A stretch of DNA of 64,000 bases from Microbacterium yannicii (lineage in GTDB: Bacteria > Actinomycetota > Actinomycetes > Actinomycetales > Microbacteriaceae): assembly GCF_024055635.1 (NCBI RefSeq), contig NZ_JAMXMB010000042.1:58010-122009 (forward strand), given 5' to 3'. The position numbers and the translations under genes were made by a program. Within the stretch, counting starts at the first letter, position 1. The number at the start of each line of letters is the position of its first letter. This document shows, one piece after another, positions 25,531 through 35,425 of this stretch. The notes below the pieces were generated by a model, which was given only the letters and a program-made list of their open reading frames with translations, made no database searches and had not been told where the DNA came from.

Positions 25531-28272
25531 CTACATCCCGATCCCGCGCCCCGCACTCGGCACGCCAACCACCGGCCCCGTAGCCGTCGCCGCCTCCCGG
25601 TTCCTCGCCGCACGCCGCACCTCGGCCTGGGCCGCGCGAACGGCATCCTGGATCGTCAACTCTGGAGTGCCGCGCTGCATCGACTCGACGAGGCACTCGC
25701 GGGCCGCGGCATCCGTCCGCGCCACGACGATCGCGACGTTGTGCAGCCGCCCGCGCGTGAGCCCGACGTAGAGTCCTGCCGCATCAACATCCGGCCCGAC
25801 CACCGACGCATCGGCGGTGTCGCCCTGGACGCCATGCACGGTGGACGTGTAGGCGAGCTGCAGGTGCTCGCGCGCGTACTCCGTGGATACACGTGCCACC
25901 TCGCCGCTGTCGCTCACAGAGACAAGAGACAGGTACTCGTCGCGGATGCCGCGCACGATCCACTGCGCGCGATTCTCGACTCCCGTGAGCCGGTCGTTGC
26001 GACGGGTCTGGACGGTGTCGCCGACGAGGATCCGCTGCTGCCCCATTCCCCACGCGACGACGCGGACGTCAAGCTCGCCATGATCGACTCGCCGCTGCTG
26101 GATGGCGTCGTTGATCGCATCCGCCTCAGCATTCGTGCCGGAGACCAGCGTCACCCGCTTGCCGCGCGCGTGCCACTCGAAGTACGCGTCGATCATCCGC
26201 TCACGCGCCGCGTCGTGATGTTCGACCCGGTCTACGTGACCGTGTTCGGCAAGCTCGCCCGCGACCACCACCGCACGCTCGCGATCACCCGCGTCCCTGA
26301 GCCGCAGCGTGAGCGCCGCGTAGTCGCGATCGCGGAACCGGTGCACCGTGTCGAGCTCGACCGCAGCGTTCGCGTGCCGGATCGCAGAACCCATCGCGCC
26401 CGCATGTCCGACCGGCAACGCCTGATGCGTGTCACCCACGAAAGCCAGCCCGACACCTCGCTCGATCGCGAGCTCGACGAGGACGCTCGCCGTCTGCAGG
26501 TCGACCATGCCGGCTTCGTCGACGACGATCCGATCGCGAGAACGCAACACGTATTTCGTCGGTCCGCCGTATTCGGCGCCCGTGCTGGGATCGACTTCTC
26601 CCACTCGAAGCCTGGTCCACACCTTCGCGCCGGCCTTGTCGCTACCCCATCGGTAGCCGTGATCCGAGAGCAGGGCATGAATGCTGGATGCCGCGGCCCC
26701 GACCTCGCGAGACGCCACCGATGCTGCCTTTCGCGTGGGAGCAACAACGACCATCCGCCGCCGTTGCGACGTGAGCGCCGCAAATGCAGCGCGCAGCATC
26801 GTCGTCTTGCCCGTGCCGGCGGGGCCGGTCACCGTCACGAGCCCGTCCGTGCCGGCGATGGCGCACGCGGCAACGCTTTGCGACGCGCCCAGTGCCGACA
26901 GATCCTCGTCCGGTGCGAACCGGTGCAACTCGCCCGGCAGCAGGGAGCGCCCCGGTTGGGCGAGCGCGTCCAAGCGGCCGGCGAGACGCACCTTGGCGCG
27001 TACGGTTTCGGTCGCCATGAACGCCTTCACGTGCGCCGGCGGATCATCCGCAACGAGCCGATAGACGGAACGCATGGCACGCTCCGTGATCTCCGCGATC
27101 GGGCCATCGAGCCGGTCGAGCTCCGCAACGACGCCCGTGCGCGAGAGCGCGCGTATTGCGCCCGCGCGGATGTCGAAGACGCTGAACCTTCCGCCGCAGG
27201 ATGTGGACCGTTCGTCCGCGTCGACGACCGCCTGTGCAGCGAGCAGATCCAGGTCGACGACATGCAGGTCTGTCGCAGCAATTGGAATGGGTGCGCGTGG
27301 GGTCGTCAGACTCGGATCGATCGCTGCGAGCTCGTCGCGGACGCGCGCCTCCCACGACGCCTCATCAAGATCGGCCGGCTTGTTCGGACGGGACACCGCC
27401 CACGCGCGCCGATCGATCTGCTGCAGCACCTCCACGCTCGGCGCAGATCCTCCGTGCGCCGCTGACCACTCCGCGATCAGGCGCGCGCGGTTGCTATCGA
27501 TTTGCGCCGACCGACGCGAGACGGGTCGGACAGCGCCGGCGAGTTCGGCGATCTCCCCAGTGTCGTCGAGCCTGTAGCCGTGGCAGGCGAGCGCGGCGAT
27601 CCAGGCGGGATCGGTGCGAGCGGCGAGCTCGCCCTCGGCGTTGACGACGGTGTGCAGTTTCATCGCGACGCGCGAGTCGAGGTTCGACCACTTGTCGTCC
27701 GCGCCGAGCACCTTGATGTTCAGCCAGAGGTGACGGTGGATGTGCGGGTCGAGCGCGCGCGAGCGCCGATGCTGCAGCTCGACGACCTCGATGCGGGTGA
27801 TCTCCTCGCGGATGAGCCCTCCGTGTCCGCGCCGCGCGTTGAGCTCCGTCTGCCACGTCAGCAGGATGCGTTCACGTAGCCGGTCCTGGAGCGCTTCGAA
27901 CTCGGCGGCGAGCTCAGGATGCAGCAGCGCGGCGATGCTGTACGACTTCGGGTGGTTGAGAGTCCCGTCGAGCAGCAGGTCGGCGTCGGGGCTCAGCCGC
28001 TGATGGCCGCGCTCTTCCCCGGTGACCGGGTCGTGCCCGGTGAGCCAGACACGAAGGCCGCCGGCGGTGAGCTCGTCGGAGGTGATGACGCCGTTCGCCA
28101 CGATGAATCGTGGGACGGTCGAATCGGGTGCGTCACTGTACGCTTCGAGCGCGTCAACACCGGGGGAGTGCTGCAGGTGAGCATCGCAGGTGCCCTCGAG
28201 CGCGTAGCCAATCGCCTGTCGAACCCCTCTGGATTCGACACCTCGCTTCCATCGCTCGAGGCCGCCGCGCAT
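25531..28272 (-). CDS. MobF/TrwC-like relaxase-helicase
   Basis: A 913-residue conjugative relaxase with fused SF1 helicase. The N-terminal relaxase region shows the HPKSYS strand and the three-His metal motif DPHIHRHLW (about residues 170-180). The helicase begins with Walker A GPAGTGKTTML, then DEAGMVDL, GDTHQALPVGH and a C-terminal helicase motif around TSTVHGVQGDTAD and YVGLTRGR. The N-terminus is shorter than in TrwC, and I could not assign the nicking Tyr with confidence (a Tyr near residue 23 is a candidate). It nicks oriT and unwinds the transferred strand. No secretion genes accompany it. Confidence 0.87.
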   Translation of the reverse strand: MRGGLERWKRGVESRGVRQAIGYALEGTCDAHLQHSPGVDALEAYSDAPDSTVPRFIVANGVITSDELTAGGLRVWLTGHDPVTGEERGHQRLSPDADLLLDGTLNHPKSYSIAALLHPELAAEFEALQDRLRERILLTWQTELNARRGHGGLIREEITRIEVVELQHRRSRALDPHIHRHLWLNIKVLGADDKWSNLDSRVAMKLHTVVNAEGELAARTDPAWIAALACHGYRLDDTGEIAELAGAVRPVSRRSAQIDSNRARLIAEWSAAHGGSAPSVEVLQQIDRRAWAVSRPNKPADLDEASWEARVRDELAAIDPSLTTPRAPIPIAATDLHVVDLDLLAAQAVVDADERSTSCGGRFSVFDIRAGAIRALSRTGVVAELDRLDGPIAEITERAMRSVYRLVADDPPAHVKAFMATETVRAKVRLAGRLDALAQPGRSLLPGELHRFAPDEDLSALGASQSVAACAIAGTDGLVTVTGPAGTGKTTMLRAAFAALTSQRRRMVVVAPTRKAASVASREVGAAASSIHALLSDHGYRWGSDKAGAKVWTRLRVGEVDPSTGAEYGGPTKYVLRSRDRIVVDEAGMVDLQTASVLVELAIERGVGLAFVGDTHQALPVGHAGAMGSAIRHANAAVELDTVHRFRDRDYAALTLRLRDAGDRERAVVVAGELAEHGHVDRVEHHDAARERMIDAYFEWHARGKRVTLVSGTNAEADAINDAIQQRRVDHGELDVRVVAWGMGQQRILVGDTVQTRRNDRLTGVENRAQWIVRGIRDEYLSLVSVSDSGEVARVSTEYAREHLQLAYTSTVHGVQGDTADASVVGPDVDAAGLYVGLTRGRLHNVAIVVARTDAAARECLVESMQRGTPELTIQDAVRAAQAEVRRAARNREAATATGPVVGVPSAGRGIGM

Positions 28273-28574
28273 GCGGCTAGGATAGGCTGCGTTTTGCCGG
28301 TTATCCAGGGATTTTCCTGGTGTGCAGGTAGGTGTAGGGGAGTGCGGCTAAAGGGTGTTGCTCACCCTGGGTGCCTGCGTGCATTGCTGTTTCCTTTTGA
28401 GCCCTTCTTGGTTGAACTCGCTCCGCGCCGTGGGTGCTCCATCCGCCGTACTGTTTCGTCCTCGAGCCCTTGAGCCGCGAGATCCGAGAGGGGCTAACGT
28501 CGTGGCGATCTTGCCTGGACGTGGTCGCCGAGCTGCAGCACGTCGGCAAGTCGCGATATGGAAGTGTTGCTCAC
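28273..28574. other. Divergent intergenic region, oriT candidate
   Basis: About 300 bp between the relaxase (leftward) and the SNF2 gene (rightward). It has small dyads, including CCAGG-N6-CCTGG near 28306, and a G-rich tract GTGCAGGTAGGTGTAGGGG. Position next to the relaxase start is where oriT is usually found; no nic consensus is recognised. It must also contain both promoters. Confidence 0.35.
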
Positions 28575-31223
28575 GTGAACCGCGACGAGCTGCAGCGACT
28601 GCGTAGCGTGAGTGCCGAGCTCTCCAGTTGGGCTACGCAAGCGCAAGCGATCCTCGATCATCGAGCCCGATCTGCCGAGGCCGCCGAGGCCGCAGTCGCG
28701 TCATTCCGTGCCGATCTACAGAGCATCGCGATTCGAGGCCGCGTCCACTGGCACGCACTTCCTCTGCGTCCCTCCGACGGGCGTCGGCTCGCGAGTATTG
28801 CCCAACATGCAGGGCTTGCTCCGATGACGAGCGTTGAGTCGGATTGGCTACGTCGCCTCACCGGAGACGTCGCCAAGGGGCTCGCGGAGGCGAAAGCAAT
28901 CAGGGGACTGCGGCGCATGTTCAGCAATGCAGACACCAAGCAGGAAGCTGAGAAGGCCGGTCAATTTCTACTCCAGTTCCATACGTGGGGTTCCAGTACT
29001 TCCTTGGCGGCCTTCCTCTCCCGCGTGGACGACAGGGCTCGACGAACTCCTGATGTACCAGCGAATGCAGCTCTCGATCCGCGTGTCGGACTCGCCGGGC
29101 GACTCGCCGACCTCGGATCTCCTTGCCTCATGAGTCCGTCCGTGGTGGCGGCGCTGCCACGGTCCGTGCACACGATCCAGCGAGCCCTCGCTCAGGAGGC
29201 TGCGCACCGAAAGCGGGCGGTGGACGCTGGCGTGGAGGTCCGCCGTAGCGAAGCGCAGCGCCTCGTCGCGGAGATGGCGATCGACAGGCTGAAGGATGCG
29301 ACTCGCGAGCGTATCCGTACCGCACCTCTGACGGAGGCTGGGTTCCGCACGGTGCAGGATGTGTTCGCGTACGGAGATCGTCTTCAGCACCTCCCGGGGA
29401 TTGGAGCGACGACCGCGAGCCGCATCCGGGGAGCCGCTCAAACAATTTGGCAGGCTACCTATGAGGAGATGCCCGTCCGGGTCGACATCGCCAAGCCCAC
29501 GCCACAGACGTCGGAGCTTCTGCACGCCCTCGGCAGCTGGGACGCGACTCGCAAGACGCGGAACGCCACTACCGATCTAGCCCGCGTCGAGGCACTCGCA
29601 CCATTCGCGAACAGGATTGGTCGCGACGCGTCCGACATCCTCGTGATCGCGGCCGACGCGACGCACGACGACTTTGTCGAAGCCGTGAAAGCCGTCGATA
29701 GTCGTGCCGCGCTCGTGGGTGCTGCCGAGCGCAGCCCGGCGCCAGCCGACCCGTGGCAGGACTTCATGAGTCGCCCGGCGGACTACTTTGCGATGCTCCA
29801 GGAGCTCGGATTCCTCACGGAGGATGACGCGGCCGTCGAAGGTGGGCTTCCCGAGGAAGTCATAGAAGCCGTTCGTCGTTTCGAGCTCGACACTGAGCAC
29901 CTCACCGCTTCATTGCGCGGATATCAGAGCTTCGGGGCGCGATTCGCCCTTGTGCAGCGCAAGGTCATCATCGGCGATGAGATGGGGCTCGGCAAGACCA
30001 TCGAAGCCCTCGCTGTTCTCACACATCTCCGCGCGAAGGGCTCGCAGCACGCTCTCGTCGTGTGTCCCGCGGCGGTAGTGACGAACTGGACTCGCGAAAT
30101 CCAATCAAAGTCAGCCCTGAGGGCACACAGACTCCATGGACCGGGTCGCGATGCCGCACTTCGCTCGTGGACGCGTCAGGGCGGCGTTGCGGTCACTACA
30201 TACGAGACGCTTGGATGGCTGACGCCTGCCATCGGTGATCTTGACGAGCTCGCATGCGTTGTGCTCGATGAGGCTCATTACATAAAGAACCCGGCCGCTC
30301 AGCGTTCTCAGCGCTCGGCTCGCATCATCGACCGCGCCGACCGAGCAATTCTCCTGACCGGAACACCGCTCGAGAATCGTGTCGAAGAGTTCCGGAACCT
30401 GGTGGGTTATGTCCGGCCCGACCTCATCGTCGACGCGACGGACCTGCGCCCGCGGCTCTTCCGGCAGCAGGTGGCACCGGCGTACTTGAGGCGCAACCAA
30501 GAGGATGTGCTTTCCGAGCTCCCCGAGCTCGTCGAGGTCGATGAGTGGCTCCCGATGTCTCCTGCTGATCACGCGGCGTATCGGGATGCTGTCTACGCAG
30601 GCAACTTCCAGGCCATGCGTCAGGCCGCCATGCTGCAGGGGCCCCGGTCGGAGAAGATGGGGCGTCTCGTGGAAATCGTTCAAGAAGCCGAGGACAACGG
30701 GCGACGCGTGATCGTGTTCTCACACTTTCTCGAGGTGCTCCGAGAGGTGCATGCGGCACTTCCCGGACAAGTGTTCGGACCGTTGACGGGATCAGTCCCG
30801 GCAGCCCGGCGCCAGGAGCTGGTCGACGCCTTCTCTGCCGCAGGGCATGGAGCTGTGCTCGTCTCGCAGATCGTTGCCGGCGGCGTCGGCCTAAATATCC
30901 AGGCTGCGTCGGTGGTGGTGATCTGCGAGCCTCAGCTCAAGCCCACGACGGAATGGCAGGCGATCGCGCGTGCGCGCCGAATGGGGCAGCTTCAGTCCGT
31001 CCAGGTCCATCGCCTGCTCTCTGAGGAGGGCGCAGATGTGCGCGTCACACAGATTCTCGCCAAGAAGCGGGAGCTCTTTGCTGACTTTGCGGCGATCAGT
31101 GAGATTGCAGACACGGCCCCCGAGGCACTGGACGTGTCAGAGGCTGAGCTTGTTCGGGAGGTTGTCGATGAGGAGCGCCGACGCCTTTTCTCGGGCCCGA
31201 GCCGCACGAGCCAACCAGCCTGA
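28575..31223 (+). CDS. SNF2-family DEAD/DEAH-box helicase
   Basis: An 882-residue protein from GTG 28575 (the frame opens at 28434, start uncertain). The N-terminal half is helical with a helix-hairpin-helix segment LPGIGATTASRIRG (about residue 275). The helicase core starts near 440: motif I GDEMGLGKTIEAL, DEAHYIKN, LTGTPLENRV, and the C-terminal lobe with VIVFSHF, VSQIVAGGVGLNIQAA and QAIARARRMGQ. It is convergent with the DUF499 operon, with only 21 bp between stops. It is a likely duplex-DNA translocase in defence; it shares the SNF2 fold but not the arrangement of the helicase at 38866-42294. Confidence 0.85.
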   Translation: MNRDELQRLRSVSAELSSWATQAQAILDHRARSAEAAEAAVASFRADLQSIAIRGRVHWHALPLRPSDGRRLASIAQHAGLAPMTSVESDWLRRLTGDVAKGLAEAKAIRGLRRMFSNADTKQEAEKAGQFLLQFHTWGSSTSLAAFLSRVDDRARRTPDVPANAALDPRVGLAGRLADLGSPCLMSPSVVAALPRSVHTIQRALAQEAAHRKRAVDAGVEVRRSEAQRLVAEMAIDRLKDATRERIRTAPLTEAGFRTVQDVFAYGDRLQHLPGIGATTASRIRGAAQTIWQATYEEMPVRVDIAKPTPQTSELLHALGSWDATRKTRNATTDLARVEALAPFANRIGRDASDILVIAADATHDDFVEAVKAVDSRAALVGAAERSPAPADPWQDFMSRPADYFAMLQELGFLTEDDAAVEGGLPEEVIEAVRRFELDTEHLTASLRGYQSFGARFALVQRKVIIGDEMGLGKTIEALAVLTHLRAKGSQHALVVCPAAVVTNWTREIQSKSALRAHRLHGPGRDAALRSWTRQGGVAVTTYETLGWLTPAIGDLDELACVVLDEAHYIKNPAAQRSQRSARIIDRADRAILLTGTPLENRVEEFRNLVGYVRPDLIVDATDLRPRLFRQQVAPAYLRRNQEDVLSELPELVEVDEWLPMSPADHAAYRDAVYAGNFQAMRQAAMLQGPRSEKMGRLVEIVQEAEDNGRRVIVFSHFLEVLREVHAALPGQVFGPLTGSVPAARRQELVDAFSAAGHGAVLVSQIVAGGVGLNIQAASVVVICEPQLKPTTEWQAIARARRMGQLQSVQVHRLLSEEGADVRVTQILAKKRELFADFAAISEIADTAPEALDVSEAELVREVVDEERRRLFSGPSRTSQPA

Positions 31224-31244
31224 TTACGTGGCCGCGCGTCTACC

Positions 31245-31970
31245 TCAGACGCCGAGCGCCTGTAAGAGCTCGGCGACGTCTGCCCGCGCGCAGATTCCGA
31301 TGGGCTTATGCTCCGGTTTCCCATCTTCGGTAAGGACAATGGCAGCCGGGATTGATCCCTTCAGCGCCCCCGCAAAGAGACGGACGGCTTCGACCACTCG
31401 AAGATTTCTTGGCTTGACGACCAGTTGGTCCTCGGCTTCGACGAATGTCAGAACATCCGCAATCTCCGCCTGATCAAGGGCTACCCCAACACCTTCGTCA
31501 TACCCGCTGGCGATCCAGCGCGTGACCGCGTTGGTGGTGATGAGTCCAAGATCGCCGTTCGGCAGGCGGACCGGGCTCTGAGAGAAGTCATGATCTCGAA
31601 CTTCATCGAGGAAGACGATGAGGTCGGCGTTAGAATCCAGCACTCGCGGGGGCTGGAGTTTGAGTGTCGTAAGCACGAGCGGGGGTCTTTCGATCAACTC
31701 GGCCTGTGTCTCGAGCCAACTCACAATGTCCTCGCGCGGATCGGCGATGGGATTCTGCCCCCAGCCTCCCGGCGCATGGACGATGGCGTTTCGGAGATCG
31801 CCGACGTCGCGCAGGCGATTCTTCTGCTGGTCCGTAAGGTCTTTCGACCTCCGCACGAGTTCGTAGAACGTCAGGCGCTGCGTCTCGTTGCTCATCCGGG
31901 CCGCGAGCAGACTCTCGACGCGATGGAACGAGTCAAGGAACCTTGCGGCCCGCGAATGGTCGTCCGCCAA
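31245..31970 (-). CDS. HEPN-CBS fusion protein
   Basis: A 241-residue protein. The N-terminal helical part carries RNAIVH (residues 60-65), the RNxxxH signature of HEPN ribonucleases, in a DVGDLRNAIVHAPGG context. The C-terminal part (about residues 130-241) looks like a CBS-domain pair: LGLITTNAVTRWIASG, LRVVEAVRLFAGALKGSIPA and a closing PIGICARADVAELLQAL. CBS domains usually bind adenosyl ligands, so nuclease activity could be nucleotide-gated. It starts at TTG 31970 five bases after the DUF499 stop and is the last gene of the operon. Confidence 0.72.
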   Translation of the reverse strand: MADDHSRAARFLDSFHRVESLLAARMSNETQRLTFYELVRRSKDLTDQQKNRLRDVGDLRNAIVHAPGGWGQNPIADPREDIVSWLETQAELIERPPLVLTTLKLQPPRVLDSNADLIVFLDEVRDHDFSQSPVRLPNGDLGLITTNAVTRWIASGYDEGVGVALDQAEIADVLTFVEAEDQLVVKPRNLRVVEAVRLFAGALKGSIPAAIVLTEDGKPEHKPIGICARADVAELLQALGV

Positions 31971-31975
31971 GCCAC

Positions 31976-34900
31976 CTACTCCGTTTCGAACTCGTTGGTC
32001 GTGAACTTCAGCGTCGATGCGTTCTCTCGAATTGTTCGCAGCTGCTGCTCGGTGAATCCGTCGGCCTTCATCGCGTCGATCGACAGTGAGATTCTTAGTT
32101 CCGCACCCGAGGCCGCGAGATTGGCGAGAACCTCTGCAGCAATCTTCGCGAAGTCGCCGGAGTAACGTTCTGCGTTGATGCGGACGCTTCCCACGTAGCG
32201 CGTCGCGGAAGCCTTCTTCGGCACCGGAGCTACCGGTGGGTTGACATCGTCCCCCGGCAGTGATGGCGGGCCGGGAACGTTGGTCGGGTCAACGACGATT
32301 GTCGGATCCGCAGGCACGACGACGTCCGCGCGCCGTTGCTTTTCCGCAACTTCCGGCTTCACGATCAGTGTGGCATCAGTGATCGCCCCACGGCCGGTCT
32401 CGCCAGGAAGCCACAGGCCCGCATATCGCCCAGTGGCCGCGTCAAACGAATCTGCCAGCGCGAAGCCTTCACTCTGCCACAGCAACGGTTGGTTGTCGAT
32501 GGCGCCGATCAGCGCCTCACGGCCGCGGAGCCGGGGCATGTAGGGGTACTGGGCGTACAGATGCCACAGCGCGCCGACTGTGACGTGACCGCTCTCCCAC
32601 GCCGCGGGCACCTTGGTTTCAAGGGCCAATCGGATCGCTCGCGCGGCATGCTGCGTGCTGTATGCGCCCGCACTACCGAGCTTCTTTGCCACGCGGTCGG
32701 CGAGGGATGCCGCCTGCCCCTCCGCTTTGATTTCCTCGAGTTCGAACGGTGAACTGGGATCTGGCGCCACGGGGTTCAACACCCATTGGTAGGTCAGGGC
32801 CAGCCGGTCATCAACCGTGCGGCCAAACTGGTCACGCTTTTCGGATGCCTGGGCCAGTTGCTGTGGGGTGAGGTTCAGGTCGTTCGCCTTGTCGACTATC
32901 TCCTTCCACGCGAGGAAAGAGCGAGTCGCTTGGTCGAGCTCGGCCAAACGATCCTCGTCGGGAGCGAGGAAGACGAGCATGTTGCGGTTGGAGCGGTTGG
33001 CCGTGCCGCGCCGCTCGGTTGCCTGGTGAGCGAACTCAAGCGCAGGCGAGTCCTGCTGCTTTCGCTTCTGCGCATAACGCGGGTGCAGCACGACGAGGCG
33101 AGTCTGGTCGGTGTCGGGGATGTCGCCGGAGTCTGACGGACCGACGTGCACACCAGCGAACTCCGATCGCCCCCGCTCCTCGGTCCGTAGGCGCCGCACG
33201 ATCTCGGCCCATACGTCCTCTTGATGCAAGGACTCGGCGGCGTCCTTCGCCCGCCGGCTGATGTTCGCCTCGGTGTCGTACCAGTACTTGCCGCCAGACG
33301 AGTAGAAGTACGTCGCGCGATCACCCAGCTGCGTCAACGCGGAGTGGAAGTTGCCGACGATGTCACCCGGCACGGCCGTGCCGAGGAAGACGCGTTGAGT
33401 GTCGATGCCCTTGTGAGCTGTGCCGATCGTGGGCGCTGCCCCGAAGAAGACCGTGCGCGCGAGGCGCTTGGTGATAGACCGCTGCCCGAGCACGGGCTTC
33501 TCGCTGTCGATCCTCGCGGGCTCGGAGTTAGTTCCGTCGACATCGGCATCGATGACGGCCTTCCACGAGTCCGGCAGATACTGGGTCAGCTCGGAATTGA
33601 CACGTGCAACGGCGAGAGGGATCGATGCGGGGAGGATCAACGGCGCCTGATCGTCACCTACCCACAGGGCGTGAATAACCTCGTTCATCAAGCGCAGGAC
33701 GCCGCGGGTGCGCTGGAAGCGCTCTAAAGAGGACCAGTCCTCGTAAAGGCGGTCGAAAAGCTCCGGGTGCAGCGGATAGGTCTGCTGAAGCCGGTGCGCG
33801 TACTGCGGGTCTCGAGCCTCCTTGGGAAACTCGCCCGCGTGGGCCTGATAGAAGTCGCTGAAAGCCCTCGCTGTCGCGCCGATCTGCGCAAGTGACGGCG
33901 CATCCTCGGCCTCGAAGAGGCGCTGTTTGACGATGCGGTATGCCTCGTCCGGCGACGCCGGCCGCCACTGATCGGCGACTCGACGAACAACGTTCTGCAG
34001 GCGTTTGAGAGCTTCCTGTCCGTTTGAGCCGCCAACCTCTTCGTTGTGGCCGACGACGTAGCCTTTGGAGTCGTCACCGTCGTGCGATGCCGGGATCGAG
34101 ATCGCGAGCAAAACACCGGGAGTCGACTTCACGGCCTCCGTGAGCGACTGCGCGAAGGTGAACTGGGTGTCGAACGTGCCGCCCGCGAGGTCGTCGCGAC
34201 CGTAAAGCTGTCGGGCGTACGCCACCCACTCATCGACCAGGATGACCGCAGGCGAGTATTTCGCCAACAGGTCGTGGAGCACTCCACCCGGGTTCGTGCG
34301 CGCTTCATCGTGCTCACGCACCATGTCGTAGCCGTCAGCCCCACCGAGTTGCCAAGCCAGCTCGCCCCACATCGTGTTGATGCGGATACCTCCGCGGTCT
34401 TCGCCCTGCGGTGCGAAGTGGTTGCCGACGAGCGCGACGCGTGGCGCCGTGATTCCCTCCACGGGATAGCCGGCAGATGTCAGCAGTTCCTGCGCTTCTT
34501 GAGGAAACTGACCCAGGGGGAGGCCCCCTGCAAGATGCCAGAGCGCGAGCATCGAGTGGGTTTTGCCGCCGCCGAAGTTGGTCTGCAGGTTGACGACCGG
34601 TGACGCATTCTGATCGCCCGACAGCCGTCGCACCGCGCGGCCGATCAGATCGCGTAGACCCTCGGTGAGATAGGTCCGCGCGAAAAACTGAGCGGGATCC
34701 GCGTATTCGCCAGCGGTGCTGGTGTCGTTGCGGGCCACCTTGAAGAGATCTGCAGCGAACTCGGAAGCATGGAAGTTGCCGGTTGCGACCTCATCACGGG
34801 GTTTGAGTACCTGTCGCCACGGTGCGAGGCCAAATGCGCCGGGAGTCACGGTCGACGACTTGAGAGACTTCTGGTCTTGCTTGCCCGTCGCGATGCGGCG

Positions 34901-35335
34901 CAAGTCGAGGCGGATGGCATCGAGCTTGTCGGCGGCGTATCCCTGTCCAATTGCCGTCAGCAGTTGTTTGGCTTGATCGAGTGCGCGAAGGGCAGTGTCA
35001 TCGTCAAACGACTTCATGTGCGCCCAGTCGTTCCGTACGTCCTTGAGCAGGGTGGCGTAGGCCTCGTCAGCGCGAGTGAAGACTCCGCGGAACGGCCGCC
35101 AGTTCGCCTTGTAACGAGCTGTGACGTTCTCAGTCAGCAGGCGAATCTGCACCTGCGGATCATCGCGGCTGTACTCTTTGCCCGTGATGCCCTTGTCGCC
35201 ATCGACCGCGGCGATGAGGAACGTCCAATCCTTCTCGCCAATCTCGGGACGCAGCGTGTCGCTGATGAAGGAGTCGAGCGCTTCCGCGACGATCTCAAAC
35301 ATCCTGCCGATGCGGTCACGATTGGACGTCGCCAT
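31976..35335 (-). CDS. Swt1-HEPN and DUF499 ATPase (Hma ATPase)
   Basis: A 1119-residue protein. Residues about 1-125 form a Swt1-type HEPN domain with the RNxxxH motif RNDWAH (101-106). The DUF499 ATPase region follows with Walker A NFGGGKTHSMLAL and Walker B VILVDEWVAY; long C-terminal helical and linker regions end in a small domain (NAERYSGDFAKIAAEVLANL). ATG 35335 follows GGAGGAGC. DUF499 proteins sit with DUF1156 methylases in anti-phage loci. It is presumably a DNA- or RNA-activated AAA+-like ATPase that may control the attached HEPN domain. Confidence 0.85.
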   Translation of the reverse strand: MATSNRDRIGRMFEIVAEALDSFISDTLRPEIGEKDWTFLIAAVDGDKGITGKEYSRDDPQVQIRLLTENVTARYKANWRPFRGVFTRADEAYATLLKDVRNDWAHMKSFDDDTALRALDQAKQLLTAIGQGYAADKLDAIRLDLRRIATGKQDQKSLKSSTVTPGAFGLAPWRQVLKPRDEVATGNFHASEFAADLFKVARNDTSTAGEYADPAQFFARTYLTEGLRDLIGRAVRRLSGDQNASPVVNLQTNFGGGKTHSMLALWHLAGGLPLGQFPQEAQELLTSAGYPVEGITAPRVALVGNHFAPQGEDRGGIRINTMWGELAWQLGGADGYDMVREHDEARTNPGGVLHDLLAKYSPAVILVDEWVAYARQLYGRDDLAGGTFDTQFTFAQSLTEAVKSTPGVLLAISIPASHDGDDSKGYVVGHNEEVGGSNGQEALKRLQNVVRRVADQWRPASPDEAYRIVKQRLFEAEDAPSLAQIGATARAFSDFYQAHAGEFPKEARDPQYAHRLQQTYPLHPELFDRLYEDWSSLERFQRTRGVLRLMNEVIHALWVGDDQAPLILPASIPLAVARVNSELTQYLPDSWKAVIDADVDGTNSEPARIDSEKPVLGQRSITKRLARTVFFGAAPTIGTAHKGIDTQRVFLGTAVPGDIVGNFHSALTQLGDRATYFYSSGGKYWYDTEANISRRAKDAAESLHQEDVWAEIVRRLRTEERGRSEFAGVHVGPSDSGDIPDTDQTRLVVLHPRYAQKRKQQDSPALEFAHQATERRGTANRSNRNMLVFLAPDEDRLAELDQATRSFLAWKEIVDKANDLNLTPQQLAQASEKRDQFGRTVDDRLALTYQWVLNPVAPDPSSPFELEEIKAEGQAASLADRVAKKLGSAGAYSTQHAARAIRLALETKVPAAWESGHVTVGALWHLYAQYPYMPRLRGREALIGAIDNQPLLWQSEGFALADSFDAATGRYAGLWLPGETGRGAITDATLIVKPEVAEKQRRADVVVPADPTIVVDPTNVPGPPSLPGDDVNPPVAPVPKKASATRYVGSVRINAERYSGDFAKIAAEVLANLAASGAELRISLSIDAMKADGFTEQQLRTIRENASTLKFTTNEFETE

Positions 35336-35425
35336 GGAAGCTCCTCCAGAGGCTAAAGGTTATCGTCGGGCTCGAGATGTTCGGGGCTTTTGATGCGCCG
35401 CGTACATGTTAATCGCTGAAATGGA

